Shown: positions 1 to 12,200 of the stretch, piece after piece
Numbering within the stretch: the first letter of the stretch is position 1
Layout: each line of letters opens with the position of its first letter
Source: Trichostrongylus colubriformis
Taxonomy: Eukaryota > Nematoda > Chromadorea > Rhabditida > Trichostrongylidae
NCBI GenBank assembly: GCA_963978905.1
Contig: OZ022256.1
Location: 1,347,501-1,411,500, forward strand
Direction: 5' to 3'
Length of the DNA: 64,000 nt
Notes under the pieces: model-generated
Database searches by the model: none
Seen by the model: only the letters and a program-made list of their open reading frames with translations
Told to the model about the DNA's origin: nothing
Position numbers and translations under genes: made by a program

Positions 1-119
1 CGTTACACCGCTGAGTACCGCTACTCTCACACTCTACAATTATTTCGCATGTCTTCGAAGTTCTCTTTGAACTTTATTTCCCGAACATTTAGCGAGAAGA
101 GCTGATGTTCCATTTACAG

Positions 120-3100
120 GACATGACCGATGAAGTGGCCATTGTGACCAAAGCGAAAGAGAACATCATATTTGCGATGAGTGCACTTAGTGAACAACAG
201 CGGTAGGTACAAGTCTACTAGCTACATACTTGCCTTACTCACCACTTTCATATGAATAAAAAGTGGCTCTCTACGAATCTAACTCGGTATGGGGATAAAC
301 ATTAGGGGATACAGCATGTTAGATGCTGGACAGTAACATGCCTACACTTGACTGACATGTGAATGACGTGCCATATATGCCATATACATGTGCGTGGTAC
401 GTGTATAATGCCGTAGAACTAGTATTACCCTTCAATAAAACGTAAAGACATGTTACATTCCGACAGTGAACAAATTGCCCCCTCGTACATAAGAACAATT
501 ATGCTTTTAGTTGAAAATGGGCGTTTCAGGAGAGATATGTCACAGGCGAAGCACAATCTGATTCACAAGTGCTCCTTTAATGGGAAAGCCTGTGATATTG
601 ACAGGTAAGCCTGATTTTTATTTTTTGGCAAAATGTCCGGTAATTATGTGTGGATGTTAGTACATATGTGAATATCACAGCAACGGGTGTAGCAAGCACA
701 GAAATCGCTGGTGTATTACGTGCAAAAATCGTCGTAGAAGGGAAGGACGTTCACGGCGCTGGAACCTCCATCCATACTGGGCGCCTTGATCGCTTCCAAG
801 CGATTGACGCAACTTCACATCGAAAAGGGCCTGGTGATCAATACACGCCTTTGGCGCGCTCGCAGCGGCGGCGCTGAACGAAGCGATCGCGTCTGTGCCA
901 AAAGGTCACAAGAAAATGGACAAAGTGGCCATTAGATTACTAACCATTGAAAAGACTGTCTAAATGATACAGCAGTCTAAAACGTGTTAAAATGCGGGTT
1001 CATTGCAATTTTAAGCTGCTGACTCAAGTTACAAGCCAATGAGTGCATCCGTCGATTTGCTACTACGTACCGCTAAGCCCTAGTGATGTTGCATTCATAC
1101 CCGGCGTGACGATTGTGCGACTCACGCAACGCGAATACAAGCTCACACTCAACACTGGTATGCAGCCGGTGTTGGCATGTTCGCGCAATTGTGCGATTGT
1201 GCCGCAGAATATGAATGGGTTGTATGCCATCAAGGCAAACAATTCGCATGACCGCGTTTAGCGCGCGACGTGATTGTGCGATCTATGAACGCCGTAGTGG
1301 TTGATTCCTAAAGCGAATACCTAGAATGAGGCGTAGGACACTGCCTTTGCTTCAGGACTTGTCTAATGTGGCGCGCAGGGGTGTGTGCACCTATGACGGA
1401 AAGTCGCTTCGCGGTCGTCACACTCGCGGCGCCATCAGCACGACTTGCCGAATCGATTGCCCTTGGGAGCCCGGCAGAGCGTGGCTGCGTCACCTCTGTA
1501 CTTCCACCCATGCCACACTGCCTCCTGCACCCATGCCACACTGCCTCGCTTGAAGGCTGCCATGCCCTGCCACTGGTACTCGTACCTGCCGAAGCGCTCG
1601 CCGCGGGCGGCCACGCGATTTTCCGTCGCAAGTGCACACACCCGGCGCGCCCCCTGCACCATCGCGTCGCACACCGAACGCCGCAATGCGAATTTTCTGT
1701 TCTAATAGCATTCAATGCGTGAGCGAAATATTTTGAGAGATTTTGCTATCATCTCCGATCCAACCTTTGGCAACTGCTTCACCTTCAACCATAATCGTTC
1801 GGACTTCAAGAGCAGTCTGCGAGCAGGTCCTATGCATGGTTGGTTTTATTTGTGCGAGCAATCTCGTCCGCCCTACCGCTGACCATATCCAGGATTGCGA
1901 GTGATGCTATTCGTAAACGCTTCCGACTATCTGCCCACGTCTGAAGCAGTTGGTGTTCGTCTTACCATCCACGACAAGGACGAGTTTCCTTTTCCGGTGA
2001 GTGAACTTCAATTTTTCGAACCTTTAAGCTGCAGGTTTACAAACAGAAATTATTCTTAACCCATAACCCAGGACACCTTCGGCTATAGCGCACCCACCGG
2101 CTACATCTCATCATTCGGGATGCGAATGGTGACATATTTCTCTTTCAAGCACTGAGCGAAAGTCAGCAGATTTTATTGCTTTTAGAAGAAAATGTCACGT
2201 CTACCGGCTCCCTACGGCGACTGTATTGCTGACGGAGGAACTTCGAATTACATTTTTAAAGGATACGCCTACTCGACAGAGGTCCAACATATCTGAAATT
2301 GTCGGTTAGCATTAGGTATGTTACTAATGTACTATTGGTCTTAGGGATGTTATCGTACCTGCTTCCAACAGCTGATCATCGATCGCTGTGGGTGTGGTGA
2401 TCCGCGGTTTCCGTCTATCGGTGAGCACAAACTTTGTGAGGTGTTCAACAAGAAAGAGAGTGAGTTTTTGTTTTTGGAATATTCAGCCATAGATGATGAC
2501 CTTTATGGTTTGTTTTCCTTAGGCTGCCTCCATACTTTGTGGCCCTGCCGGCTTGACGCGGCTGTGATGGTGACAATGACGCCGGCATAGACGCATAGTA
2601 TGTAACGAATCATAGCCAGCGTCACGACCTGCATCACATCTAGAGTCGATGCTGGCGGCTGGCACACTCGTAAGGTCAGCCAGCAGCGCCGCAAAGTATG
2701 AATGCCGCCTTACTAGGATGCTGAATCGCAGCCCCTCGCTCTTTCAGGAACTTGTCTCGAACAAAGCACGCAGGAACTCGGTGATATTCACGGATCATTC
2801 AAGTGCAGGTTAGAAAGAGATGAAGTTTGAATAGCTTTCGATTACGTTCATACATGGCGACTTATCGCGATGGCCACAACACATGACTTCACAAGAAGGC
2901 CTTTCAGGTCATGGCGCTCTTTTTGAAAGCGATTCTTTGCATGATGTGAGCATACATGCACGAAACATACGCTTTTAGCTGAGTGGCCCTACGAATGCAA
3001 GAGTTGATGGTACCATTCTCACACTGCACAAATTACAATAAGTGATTCAAAGTCCCCTTTTGAAGAAACTTCTCTTCGCTCCTTTTTTAGCATTAATAGG

Positions 3101-4930
3101 GGCGATCAGCAAAAATGGACGGCAGTCATATTTTTCATGCATGTGCCCCCATAAGATGATGACCTCTTCCCTTGTCAGATCAACATTCCCATTGTGGTGT
3201 AGGCCTACCCGGTGTGAGCATTGCCGCAATAAATACTGTCGCATCGCACTAGTCACTACCCACGTTACACTGGGTGTCGATCGGCTACCCTATGGCGCGG
3301 CAATTAGATCGCCAAGTATGAACGCAGCTGACCCTTTGTACATGTGAACATCAGGTGCCAGCAACCATGCAACCAAACGATCTACACGATGTCATACTCA
3401 GAAGCGATATGGCCAAGTCAGTCACTGAACATAACACTGGGAACATGCGAAGAAGAGCCAGAAGTGTGCAACGAACAGTACCAGTGAGCTCACCCATTCC
3501 TCTCAGATATGTGCGTGTAATGGAACAAGATTTCGCAACGCGGCGTCCGGCATCGACATGATGGACGCGAGTATGGGGCATCGTACGAAGTTGGGTCCCG
3601 AAGAAATTACTAAAACGGTAATCCTTTAGGACCCAACTACATACAGTTCCCATAGCTTGCAAACTTTGCGTCTCAGGCCGCATTGCGGAATTCTGTCCTA
3701 ACGACACAGGGTGGAGTGCAAGTGTTCCGATTTGTGAGGTCAGGTCAGGTTGCGCGGCGGATCGCAATCAGGTAAAGACAGGTAAATAACGCTGCCAAAG
3801 CTTCTCCCCTAAAAAGGCTGAGGCAAATCTGGGAGAGCCCAGACGGCAGGACACGCCACTATTCGGACAATTCGCGAAGGGCGGTGACCCAGTTCGGTGC
3901 CGACCTCTAGAAATCGGAACACTTGCAACACACCCAACGACACATACCCTTTGCATGGACATTTCGTATCAGTAGCCCTCTATTTGATTCCATGAAAAGT
4001 TAAATTTACAGAGAAAACGCGGCGATGCTGGAAGTATTCTATGAAGCTCTCAACTTCGAAACTCTCACGGAGTCCGAAGCTTACGGTGTAGGTTTACTGC
4101 ATTGCGGAATGGGTCCCATAAATTCCACTCAAGCCAGCGAACCTAGATGAAACTTAGCTGACCCTTGACAGAGGCCGTATTTGGCTTATTAAAGAGGGAG
4201 ATCGTAAAAGTCACTACTGAACATCGTGCAACTCGAATAATTTGGTCTGACGCAGTGTATCACCTGCCGGCATCAACTCCGGCTGTGACGCCCGCTGGGT
4301 GTGTACCTTTATGTAAGGATTGCTGCACCGCGGCATGTCGCTAGCGAAGCAAGGCGGACGAGCTAAAGGCGCCATGTTGTTGGGTTCCGGAGCGATTACA
4401 AGTCAACTGCGATCGCGCCCATAGCATTGCCGTGTAATTGTTCAAAGACCCAACAACCGCGACATGCTCGCACATACTGCGTCGCACGCCGCTTCTCGTC
4501 GTGCGACAATCCTGACATAAGGGTACACACCCACGTCCGCTGCTCTTTCTCTCGCATTCTGCGTCTCTGCCAGAGTTACAAGCATGATCATATCCCGCGT
4601 GGATGCCGGTGGCAGATACCGCAAAGTATGAAAGCATTTTAGTACACTACAAATAGGAAAATGTTGGCTGGAGCTCAAGAATAAATTACCAAATGTTTGT
4701 GGAAATCTTTTGCTCTCAACCTATACATCCTCGCTACTGAGCTACACACCCTTTCCTTTCAGGTCGTGAAAATGCTGGCTGACTTTGGAGGGCAACTTGG
4801 TCTCTGGTCGGGCGTTTCATTCATGACGATCTGTGAATTCGCTTGCCTATTCTGTGAACTGCTCTACATGATGTTTTCACATCACTACAACAAGTATAAA
4901 CAGAAGAAACTCGAAGAAGACAACTACTGA
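120..4930 (+). CDS. Degenerin/ENaC-family sodium channel subunit (UNC-8/DEL-1-like), 5'-truncated by the window
   Basis: Eleven exons read in one continuous frame give 354 residues plus stop: 120-202, 530-604, 1738-1838, 1893-1996, 2072-2128, 2186-2281, 2345-2459, 2748-2808, 3355-3483, 4012-4087 and 4763-4930. The visible product is the extracellular domain and second membrane segment of an amiloride-sensitive-type channel. Family marks are the Cys-rich stretches [30 protein letters not shown] and [10 protein letters not shown], and the pre-M2/M2 motif [13 protein letters not shown], followed by a short basic cytoplasmic tail. The first membrane segment and the N-terminus lie left of the window. 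The family forms trimeric cation channels in neurons or muscle. The opening motif [15 protein letters not shown] and the M2 sequence resemble nematode UNC-8/DEL-1 more than the MEC subunits, but the exact orthologue is not certain. Introns hold several MITEs. Confidence 0.93.
605..1737 (+). other. Long degenerin intron filled with repeat sequence
   Basis: This 1.1-kb intron holds no degenerin exon: the frame joins CDIDR at 604 to DFAIISDP at 1738. GC-rich stretches between about 1080 and 1690 carry recurring words such as GCGATTGTGCG and GCGCGCAGG. Many overlapping short open frames on both strands here are repeat-derived and not credible genes. Confidence 0.6.
2522..2709. mobile_element. MITE with GGCNGC...CATACTTTG termini, TTA target duplication
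   Basis: A 188-bp element lies in a degenerin intron. It has inverted ends GGCTGCCTCCATACTTTGTG at the left and the near-complement of GGCGGCATTCATACTTTGCG at the right, flanked on both sides by TTA (2519-2521 and 2710-2712). It carries no coding capacity. Related ends occur at 59547-60171 and, more diverged, at 16984 and 56400. Confidence 0.7.
3484..4011 (+). other. Degenerin intron, repeat-rich, no exon seen
   Basis: Phase matches exactly from the exon ending at 3483 (two bases of a Gln codon) to the exon starting at 4012, so no coding exon is needed here. Words such as GTTGGGTCC and GGACCCAAC at 3591-3636 belong to a dispersed family that is also visible near 4380, 51130, 57440 and 63230. 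Confidence 0.5.
4240..4650. repeat. Foldback MITE-like repeat in the last degenerin intron
   Basis: The two halves are imperfect reverse complements. GGGTGTGTACCTTTATGTAAGG near 4299 faces CCTGACATAAGGGTACACAC near 4511, and CACCTGCCGGCATC near 4261 faces GATGCCGGTGGCAG near 4601. The centre includes GTTGTTGGGTTC and its complement. Boundaries are approximate. Related halves occur at about 51000-51330, 57360-57530 and 63130-63310. Confidence 0.55.
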
Positions 4931-4993
4931 ATTAGACGGGCCACGAACGGCTGATAGACCTGTTGTTAAAATAATTCGCTGAAGTTGTTAACA

Positions 4994-4999
4994 AATAAA
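4994..4999 (+). promoter_or_regulatory. Candidate poly(A) signal of the degenerin gene
   Basis: AATAAA lies about 65 bases after the degenerin stop codon (4928-4930), a normal distance for a nematode 3' UTR. No experimental support. Confidence 0.45.
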
Positions 5000-5916
5000 T
5001 TTATAGTCGTGCGTTGTGCTGGGTGTAAATTGAGCAATGACTTGACCGCTTCTTTCAGAAGGGCTACGCTCAGCGAATGGTGCAACTCTCAACTTCCAAT
5101 TCCTCACCGCACCGTGAAAATGCTGCTTATCGTGCAACGCCTCCTCGGTTTTTTCTCCATCACACCCCACCAATGTGGTTCCCGGAGCACTTGCGAGCGA
5201 CTCACCTTTTATGAGACATCATCGTACTCAAATAGTTATACAATTTCTTCGAGTTTACTCACTTCATAAAGTCCAAATCTTTTGTTTGATGCACCACTTT
5301 TATGGGATGCTCATCGGGACACTCGAACCTCATCGCGCGCCAAAGGCTGACCCAGGCGTGAGTGACCCAAAGAGTGTCCTGCTGCATGGCCACTTTCGTG
5401 CTGGTGGCTGACAGGTTGAAAATCAGTAGTACCGTATGTGGGTGAGTGATTGTGCACCATCTCTACAACAAGAATTCTGCAATGGATCGGAAGTATCAAT
5501 CTACTCACTTAAATATCAACAGAACACATCAGAACGAATTTTATTCGATAGCAAATGGAATCGATCCAACATAACAACCACGAATAGGGCATTACAACAA
5601 ATGTTGAGGTCACAACTTGTAACTCGGCTTACCAAAAAATTATCAGAAAAGCAGAAGCGGGTGAATAGGAACGCCCCTCTCCAGAGCAGCGAATTCCCAT
5701 CGTGATTTATTCCTTAATTGAACTATAGAGCATAAACCACCGAGAATTCCCAACAATTAGCCGCAGTATGTAATCAAGACAATTTTGATCTGCAATTTAA
5801 TACTAGCAAATAAACAACACATAGGTGAGCATCATTCACAGAATAAGAAGATAGCGACAAATATCAATAAGATTTCGAATAAATGAGAATATCGAGGAAT
5901 ACTTGCAGAAAATCAA
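5000..5916. other. Intergenic, between convergent degenerin and NUP35 genes
   Basis: No coding exon is supported on either strand. The complement of AATAAA at 5706-5711 (TTTATT on the plus strand) is a plausible poly(A) signal for the minus-strand nucleoporin gene, about 205 bases beyond its stop. Confidence 0.5.
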
Positions 5917-8750
5917 TCACAGTCCTACGGCTGTCCACAGTCTATTCATTATCGAGTCGTGCTTCATCGGCTGAGCGTCCTGAAAAAAAAATTTCATTCA
6001 AAATGCAATATGAGAGGTCTGGCGGAGGTGATCTCCAGAGAGTTTATTTAGTAGGAATGGGTAAGGAATAAAAGGCAAAATAATGACTTTTTCAGTTGTG
6101 AGAAAAGGAGCACAAACCATATTGTCCTTACGACTTTCATACGGGATAGTGAGAGACCGCATTCCTGCTCTAGATGCCATTGACATACGAGAACGACTGA
6201 AAAATTTCGTTTTACTATTCATTTAGCAGATGAAGAGCTGTAAAATAAGTCGATCAGCCAGTAGCACCTCATCGAGTCGTTCAGAGAGTCCTGGTTTTCT
6301 TTGCTCGGAGTGATTGAAGGAATCTCATTTGGAACTTCTTCACTTATCGATTGATCAACCACAGACGATCGATTGAAAAGTGGTGAAACCATCTGCGACG
6401 CGTCCGCACCCACAATCTCCTGCACATTAACACTTATTAATAACAATTCAGAATATAAGTTCGCTATTATCACTACCTTGTCCGTGCAAGGAATCACGCC
6501 AATCCGTAATGAAGAGTCAATAAGGGACGCATTGCGTGAGAGAGCTTGTCGTGCGTGTATAGGACATGAATAGCGGATGTGCATCCAATTTCCACGACTG
6601 GGAACCTGAACAAGTTGAGCTGAGACTACACAACACAAAACTTCCCTCCCCTTCGTTCAAAAATCGGACTTCAAAAGATATTCCATGCATGAGGACATGG
6701 CACCAACTGATTATATACTTTTTCTAAACCATTTCTAGTACGCTTATCATAACCACATTGATGGTCAACTTGTCCATACAGGTCTGCCAGGATATGCCAG
6801 CACCTTGGTGGTGCACTGGTGTAGAACGAGACAAAGGAGTCCTCCTTGTTTCTTCAACGACATGTTGGTTCAGAGCTCGAAACAAATTTATGCAAAGGAG
6901 CGATGTCAGAAGAACAGAGGAGGATGTTTCGAAAGCTGCCTTGGTTTCATGGAAATCGAGGTTGCCCATTTTGACACGAAGAAGTGTGGGAACATCATGA
7001 TATCATACAGGAAATAAGTGGATCATAGTCAATACATTAGTAGCATTTTCTCAGGAATATTCTGCCACGAAACAATTTCAAATAAAGGATAAACACATTA
7101 AGTACCTGATACATAATAATGTCGTACTAATAACTTTCTAAAATAAACGTCAAAGTACTAACTGACCTGATGACTAACAATTTCACCATGACGAGAGAAG
7201 TGTTTGAGTACATTAGCCGCTTGTTCAGGTGGAAAACCATAGACGGTAACCCATGTTTCAGCAGGCGACTGTGTCTGCTCCGATACCACTCGCGAAGCTG
7301 TCGCTGAGGAGAAAGACGATTCTGTCACAGGAATGCTCATCGACCGACGCGACACCTTCCGTGCAGGTTCGATGTCATCGCGCAATGATCGTAGGGGAGG
7401 GGCTGGAAAGAATCATATTCCTGACGAAAAATCATTATTTCGCAATCACTACCTGGACTAAGATTGGAAGAAGGAGTAAACTGTCCCGACGACTGAGATG
7501 GCAAGGTTTTGAGCGTGGAACGAGAAGTATCGTAAGGATGTGCTCGTTCTTGTACCAGAGCTGGTGACCAGTGCACTGATTTCCCGCTGTTTCCAGCGGA
7601 TTCTCCTTCAATCGTTTACTTCGAGTGGAACAAAATCATTAGGTTGAACCATAATTTCTGTTACACTTTTTATTTTTCTTCTGGAAAACTGTGGAAGCTT
7701 CTGGAACAGTTGGTAGTGGGGGGTATATAAAGCGAGTGAAAAGGACTACTGATTAACACATTCATATTCTCTATGGCTTCAACTAGCAGTGAATTTACGG
7801 CAACATCGCGAAAGGTGCGAAATTCACGAACACCGCCTCGGTTCCTCAGCATGCGAGGCCACTAACAAAATTAACCAGTCGATGGACCCAGGTACTGTCT
7901 CTCATATGGCGGCAGCCCGATGGCTCGATCGGCTCAAATTGGAACAGGAAAAATTTCAAAAAATTGCATTGAGAAAAAACTTTTTTTTGAAAATTTTCAA
8001 AAAATAGGAAACTGTTACCATTCAACACGACAGCCACTGCTGATCTCTACTGCAGGCAATTGGACACCGGAGCGGCAAAACTTGCCGGAAAAATGGACCA
8101 AGACTTCTTCCTCCACGACAACGCTCACCCACATGTGGCAAAGTTGGCGTGTCAAAGGATCCAGGACCTTGGTTAAACGAAGCTCCCCCGTCCACCGTAA
8201 TCTCCGGGCATGGCCCCAACTGACTACCACCTATTCCTATCTCTGACCCACTTCCCCGACGGACGGCAGTTCAATGACGAGGATGATCTCAAAATCGACC
8301 TCCAGACTTTCTTCAACCAGCAATCCCCAGACTTCTATAAGCAATGCATCTGTCATCTCCCTATTCGCTGGCATTATATTGTTGATTATAATGGTACATA
8401 TTTTGTTGACTGAAGTTAGACACAAATTAAGAAAAATAAATTTGAAATTTTTCGTCAAAATGTAACAGAAATTATGGTTCAACCTAATATTTCAGTGAAA
8501 TCTCACCTCTCAACTGACTTGGTACTGGCGAAGCGAAAATGTCGTTCGACGGGGCATTTTGACCAGAATATGGGTTGTTCATGTCTGCAAAATAAGAATA
8601 ACGTAAGATACGAGACCATAAAGGAAATGGAACCTAAAATTGACTTGAAACTTACATGATGGTGTTGCAGGCGCTACGGACCGCCTCTTTTGCCCAAAAA
8701 GGAATGATGGAGTTTTGGCAGGCGAGTCTGCTAGATTATCACCAGAAAAT
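5917..8750 (-). CDS. npp-19: Nucleoporin NUP35/NUP53 (C. elegans NPP-19 type), first exon not found
   Basis: Eight minus-strand exons in consistent phase give 327 residues plus stop: 8656-8750, 8507-8584, 7453-7605, 7167-7402, 6477-6605, 6268-6419, 6118-6196 and 5917-5979. The core is the MPPN/RRM-like dimerisation fold of NUP35: WVTVYGFPPEQAANVL in exon 7167-7402, then GNWMHIRYSCPIHARQALS and IGVIPCTDK in exon 6477-6605, which track the human protein closely. The N-terminal part has SPAKTPSFLFG, resembling the NUP35 N-terminus, and Ser/Pro-rich linkers. The C-terminus (MNRLWTAVGL) is in the position of the membrane-binding amphipathic tail. NUP35 links the inner-ring nucleoporins to the nuclear membrane. 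The start codon is not in exon 8656-8750, which opens with one base of a split codon, so a further 5' exon must lie beyond 8750. A mariner relic occupies the intron 7606-8506. Confidence 0.93.
7639..8487 (+). mobile_element. Mariner-family relic (849 bp) inside an NPP-19 intron
   Basis: Near-perfect 27-bp inverted ends start TTAGGTTGAACCATAATTTC and the right end is followed by TA (8488-8489); the left TA has decayed to CA. The interior keeps, in broken frames, the C-terminal part of a mariner transposase: DNAHPHVAKLACQRIQDLG near 8117, then APTDYHLFLSLTHFPDGRQF near 8215 and a terminal YNGTYFVD at about 8390-8410. The N-terminal and central catalytic region is deleted, so it is non-autonomous. 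Orientation is opposite to the host gene. Confidence 0.85.
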
Positions 8751-9326
8751 CTGAACAGCAAATGTTTCTGCCGTTGTATGTCAATCGTCGTTAGAAAAAA
8801 GTAATTGCCAGAATAAACATGGTGATCAACGAATGAAGTTTAGTTGCAACGGCAGAAGGTTCACAAAAGATTCAGATGAGCCATATTCTATCCGTGATGC
8901 TGTGATTTCAAGTTTACTTGAGCAAGGCTGAAATCAGACGATTCTGTGATTTTCGGCTTCGCAATTTCAAACAATTTCGTACGCGATTCCGCGAAGTCTG
9001 TTTCCAGAAATGAAAAACCGCAGAATCGCGAAGTTTGATATCAGCCTAGCGCTGAAATAAGCAAATGTTAACCGCTGTAACATATTTTCCTCATATCGGT
9101 ATTCCTAATTATCTCTGCGACCGCAATCCAAAAGACATAGATCACCTTATGGAAAAGAGAAAGTGAAGGACCAACAAAAAAAATCACTCAAAAAGGTGAT
9201 CTAATATTGAATCGTAGGGTAATTTATCTGTTCTCGGATTTTCTGCGAAATCTCACAGTTCTGTGGGTGGCCTTCATTAAGAGAGCACCAACGTTATTGT
9301 ACAGTTCATTAGGACTGTTCTAATCT
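8751..9326. other. Gap upstream of NPP-19 with a small MITE-like inverted repeat
   Basis: No exon could be assigned. At 8925-9047 the ends AGGCTGAAATCAGACGATTC and the complement of its relative (GATATCAGCCT) form an imperfect inverted repeat with words such as TCGCGAAG. The same family appears at 35736-35867. The missing first exon of NPP-19 may lie here or further right. Confidence 0.45.
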
Positions 9327-10552
9327 CTACGCTTGGGATAATTTGACGATTTCTCGGGACAGTTTAGGTTGCTTCTTCACGAGCATTACCAGGGCCGTGG
9401 CAGCCAAAACAATGATCTGATGAAATTTATATTTTTATTCTTTTTTTCTATTGAATCCTACTTCTTTGATTTTCCAACTTTACTATATTACACATATATT
9501 CTCATATAGGAAAGTGAATAGAGATAAGTAACAAAATCATTTTTCACGAATTAGCCTCTCATTTTCGGCCTGAAGGAACAGATGTGAAAAATATTAGGTT
9601 GTAAGGAAAGTTCTGGCCGGTTTTTCACGTTCACTAGATCTCAGAGCGCGTCAACATGTATCAACCCAAAAAGTTGCTCTTTCTGATTATATGTTTTATT
9701 TGGAATGCCACAAGATGCTCGATTTAATAGGGAGATTTTGAAGTACTGCGAAAATGGCTCTTTTTAGATGACTTCACTTCACGAGTTCTTGTTAGCCGGG
9801 TCCCAGCGGAAGTGCGAATGAAGCGTTTTATTGAATACTTTGTCCTTGGTTTCAGAAAAGCAATGAGAAATAGTTGCTCAAATTTTCGTTTGATCAATTC
9901 GCTTTAACTAAAACGGAGGAATTGATGAGCGCCCATACTTGCAGGGGATGTCCAAAAGTATTGGCCCTCAACACACAAACTTGGTTACCCACCTCAAGTA
10001 GCCTTGATTTGGAGAAACACAAAAAAATGGGTGCCGCGGGACCCCTGCGAGCAACTGTGCGCATGCGCATTTTTCACGGATCCTCTTCCAGTAATTGAAG
10101 CAGTTGCAGGCTGAAGCCCTCACTCGTCCATCATATTCACCAGAGTTAGCGCTAACTAAGCCCCACTTTCCCAAACATCTGGACAGCTTCTTCAGCTGCA
10201 GTGTGTTCAGAAAGAATGGCGACTTGGAGACGATTTTTTCATTTCGGCAATATAAATCGTGAGCCCTGCAGCAAAATGGGATACACAAGCATGCATAATG
10301 TTGCCAAAAGCGTAGCGAATCGAATGATGTTTATCCTGTGAGAAAAGATGCACTCTGAGAATTGCAAAACCGGCCAAAACTTTCCTTACAACCTAATACG
10401 AAAGCTGCGAAAATATCTCTCCAACCTATGAGATTCGTAACAAGAACATATCGATTACCTCTTCTGCATTCCTGTAGAGCTGTTGTCCAAAGAGGTAGCT
10501 TCCATGGCAGCTGACATCGCAGTGGATCGGTTTAGCAGCGGCGAGTACATTT
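9327..10552 (-). CDS. Unidentified gene, last two exons; product ends in a hydrophobic segment and basic tail
   Basis: Exon 10459-10552 (frame offset 1) joins in phase to exon 9327-9416, which ends at a TAG stop. The 60 visible residues read AKPIHCDVSCHGSYLFGQQL...RNAEE, then IIVLAATALVMLVKK, then QPKLSREIVKLSQA. Splice sites are good (donor GTAATC, acceptors TTTAG and CATCAG). The IIVLAATALVML stretch could be a C-terminal membrane anchor, with lysines after it. I do not recognise the family; upstream exons were not found. The 1042-bp intron contains a complete mariner relic. The coding call rests on phase agreement and the absence of stops, so it is moderate. Confidence 0.5.
9594..10396 (-). 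mobile_element. Mariner-family relic (803 bp), TA target duplication
   Basis: Ends TTAGGTTGTAAGGAAAGTT and its complement are flanked by TA on both sides (9592-9593 and 10397-10398). The interior, read on the minus strand for the 3' half, keeps pieces of a SETMAR-like mariner transposase C-terminus such as SPELALTKPHFPKHLDSFF, with frameshifts and stops. It belongs to the same subfamily as 52926-53824. It is inactive by sequence. Confidence 0.8.
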
Positions 10553-12001
10553 CTAAAGTGATTTACGATCCGAACGGCTCATAGAACAAGAGATATTCAA
10601 AAAGGTATAAAAAGCTACTCAAAAACTATAAGAAAAATGAGGAAGTCCCAAAGAAATAGATATCAACAAATTCAAAGAATGGAACCACTGGATCGTTTTA
10701 GCTTTCTTCTTTGAAGATAGCTACAGTAAAAACCATGGATTAATGGTCACAGTAGCGATTATCAGTGGAGAATGGTGTTCCGTCCCCACCAAAGAATAAA
10801 CAGAGACAACAACAACCGCAATTTCGAGCACCGAACATTTTTAAGTTGCCAAAGCACCCGCGCGCCACGGACAAAAGCCTGCGGGGAGCCCGCAACTCGT
10901 CAAAGACGCAGCTCGCGACGTCGCGTCAATTAAGAGCACCTGTGTGCTATGCCAATGAATAGGAGATGGGTCTTAGGATACGCTTTCGGAGAGCGTTTAT
11001 TCACACAAGGAATCTGGAAACGTGATAACGGCACGGTAATCATATGGCACGAAGACCTACATAGACCTTATCATTGTAGCTTGCACATGGGAGAAGGGTT
11101 TCACGCTAAATGCTTCCTAAAATCCAATTATCCAAAAAGTATCTCAAAGAGATCGATATCGGTCTGGAACTAATCCCATCACCAAAGGCTATGAACAGCT
11201 ATGGACTCTGGGCTATTGAAGAACAGGATGGATGAAGAAGTGTCGACAGGTTCAGCGGCTGTATTGAGATCAAACTCGGGAATTCATCGATGTTAGTACC
11301 GTCATTTTTTATAGGACTGCTTGGACGCGGAATTCACTTTTTATACCCGGCCTTTTCGCGTAAGCATAGACATTCAAAAGGCTCGAGGCTACTTTCAAAT
11401 TGTGTGCGAAAATGAAGTGTGTAATATTTGACCCTAGATCAAATAGTGGATACCCGCCAGATCTTGAAAATACGCATCTCTTCGCAAACTTTCAGAAGAC
11501 CGCCCTCGGTGCTGAATACCGCTACAACTTTGACTTCCTTTTGTTTCATCTTTTATTTGTTTTGTGTTTATATCTTCAGTTCGGTGGTCTTTGAATGGCA
11601 CCATTGCTGGAGCGCGCTATGCGGCTCCGTGTTTTTTCGCACTTGTGAAACTCCGCACAGAGTGTTCTATCAAATGCTTTATCCCCTCCTTTTGCAGTAC
11701 TCACAATTTTGGTTGCCTTTCCTGCAACTCGACTAAACAAGAACTCATGAAGTCATCCAAAATGTGCCACTTTCGCAGTACTTTAAAATTCCCCTAATAA
11801 TTGAAAAACCTCGTGGTATTCCAAGGAAAACATATATTCAAAAAGAGATGCTTAATGTCTATATAAGGAGCACAATATGTACGTTGGTGACGAGCTTCCA
11901 CTTGAGTTTTTCTTGTGAACGCGCAAAAGCGGCCATAGCCTTCCTTACAACCTAATACATATAATCGATCCAAATAAGGTCACTTTTAAGGGAATTTTAT
12001 C
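10553..12001. other. No supported gene; ends with a mariner fragment
   Basis: Short open frames at 10765-10962 and 10949-11173 show no recognisable family and no convincing splice context. The last 300 bases belong to the truncated mariner copy listed separately. Upstream exons of the minus-strand gene at 9327-10552 may be hidden here but could not be placed. Confidence 0.4.
11640..11957 (-). mobile_element. Truncated copy of the TTAGGTTGTAAGG mariner subfamily
   Basis: The right end (CCTTCCTTACAACCTAA, then TA) and about 300 bp inside it match the right part of the 52926-53824 copy, including the words GCAGTACTTTAAAA and GAACTCATGAAGTCAT. No matching left terminus is present, so the copy is truncated; its left edge is approximate. 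Confidence 0.65.
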
Positions 12002-12006
12002 ACCCC

Positions 12007-12200
12007 TATTGGGGGTGGTTCAGTGGTTTAGTAGAATACGAGACGAGAAGAGGTTTATTGTCACAGTGCTCTGTGAACGACAAGAGTAGCATGCGCTTGG
12101 TAGAAAGGTATCGCCTCAACCTCGCTATCTCTAGTACAATATAAGCCCCGCCCCCGCCAGACGCATGGGTGGAAGGATCATCGCCGTGCTGGCGATGATA
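12007..12200 (-). repeat. 3' LTR of the BEL/Pao element
   Basis: Direct repeat of 15725-15919, beginning TATTGGGGGTGG and ending GATGATA on the plus strand. On the minus strand it reads TATCATC...CAATA, with a short TAT/ATA terminal inverted repeat. Confidence 0.85.

Noticed and set aside
1308..1722. Overlapping open frames of 70-135 codons on both strands
   Set aside because: They lie in GC-rich repeat sequence inside a degenerin intron, have no homology signal, and the host exons splice around them in phase.
6724..7017. Open frames on both strands between NPP-19 exons
   Set aside because: The NUP35 fold reads straight from EIVSHQ to VPSRGNWMHIRY, so this is intron; the frames have no recognisable features.
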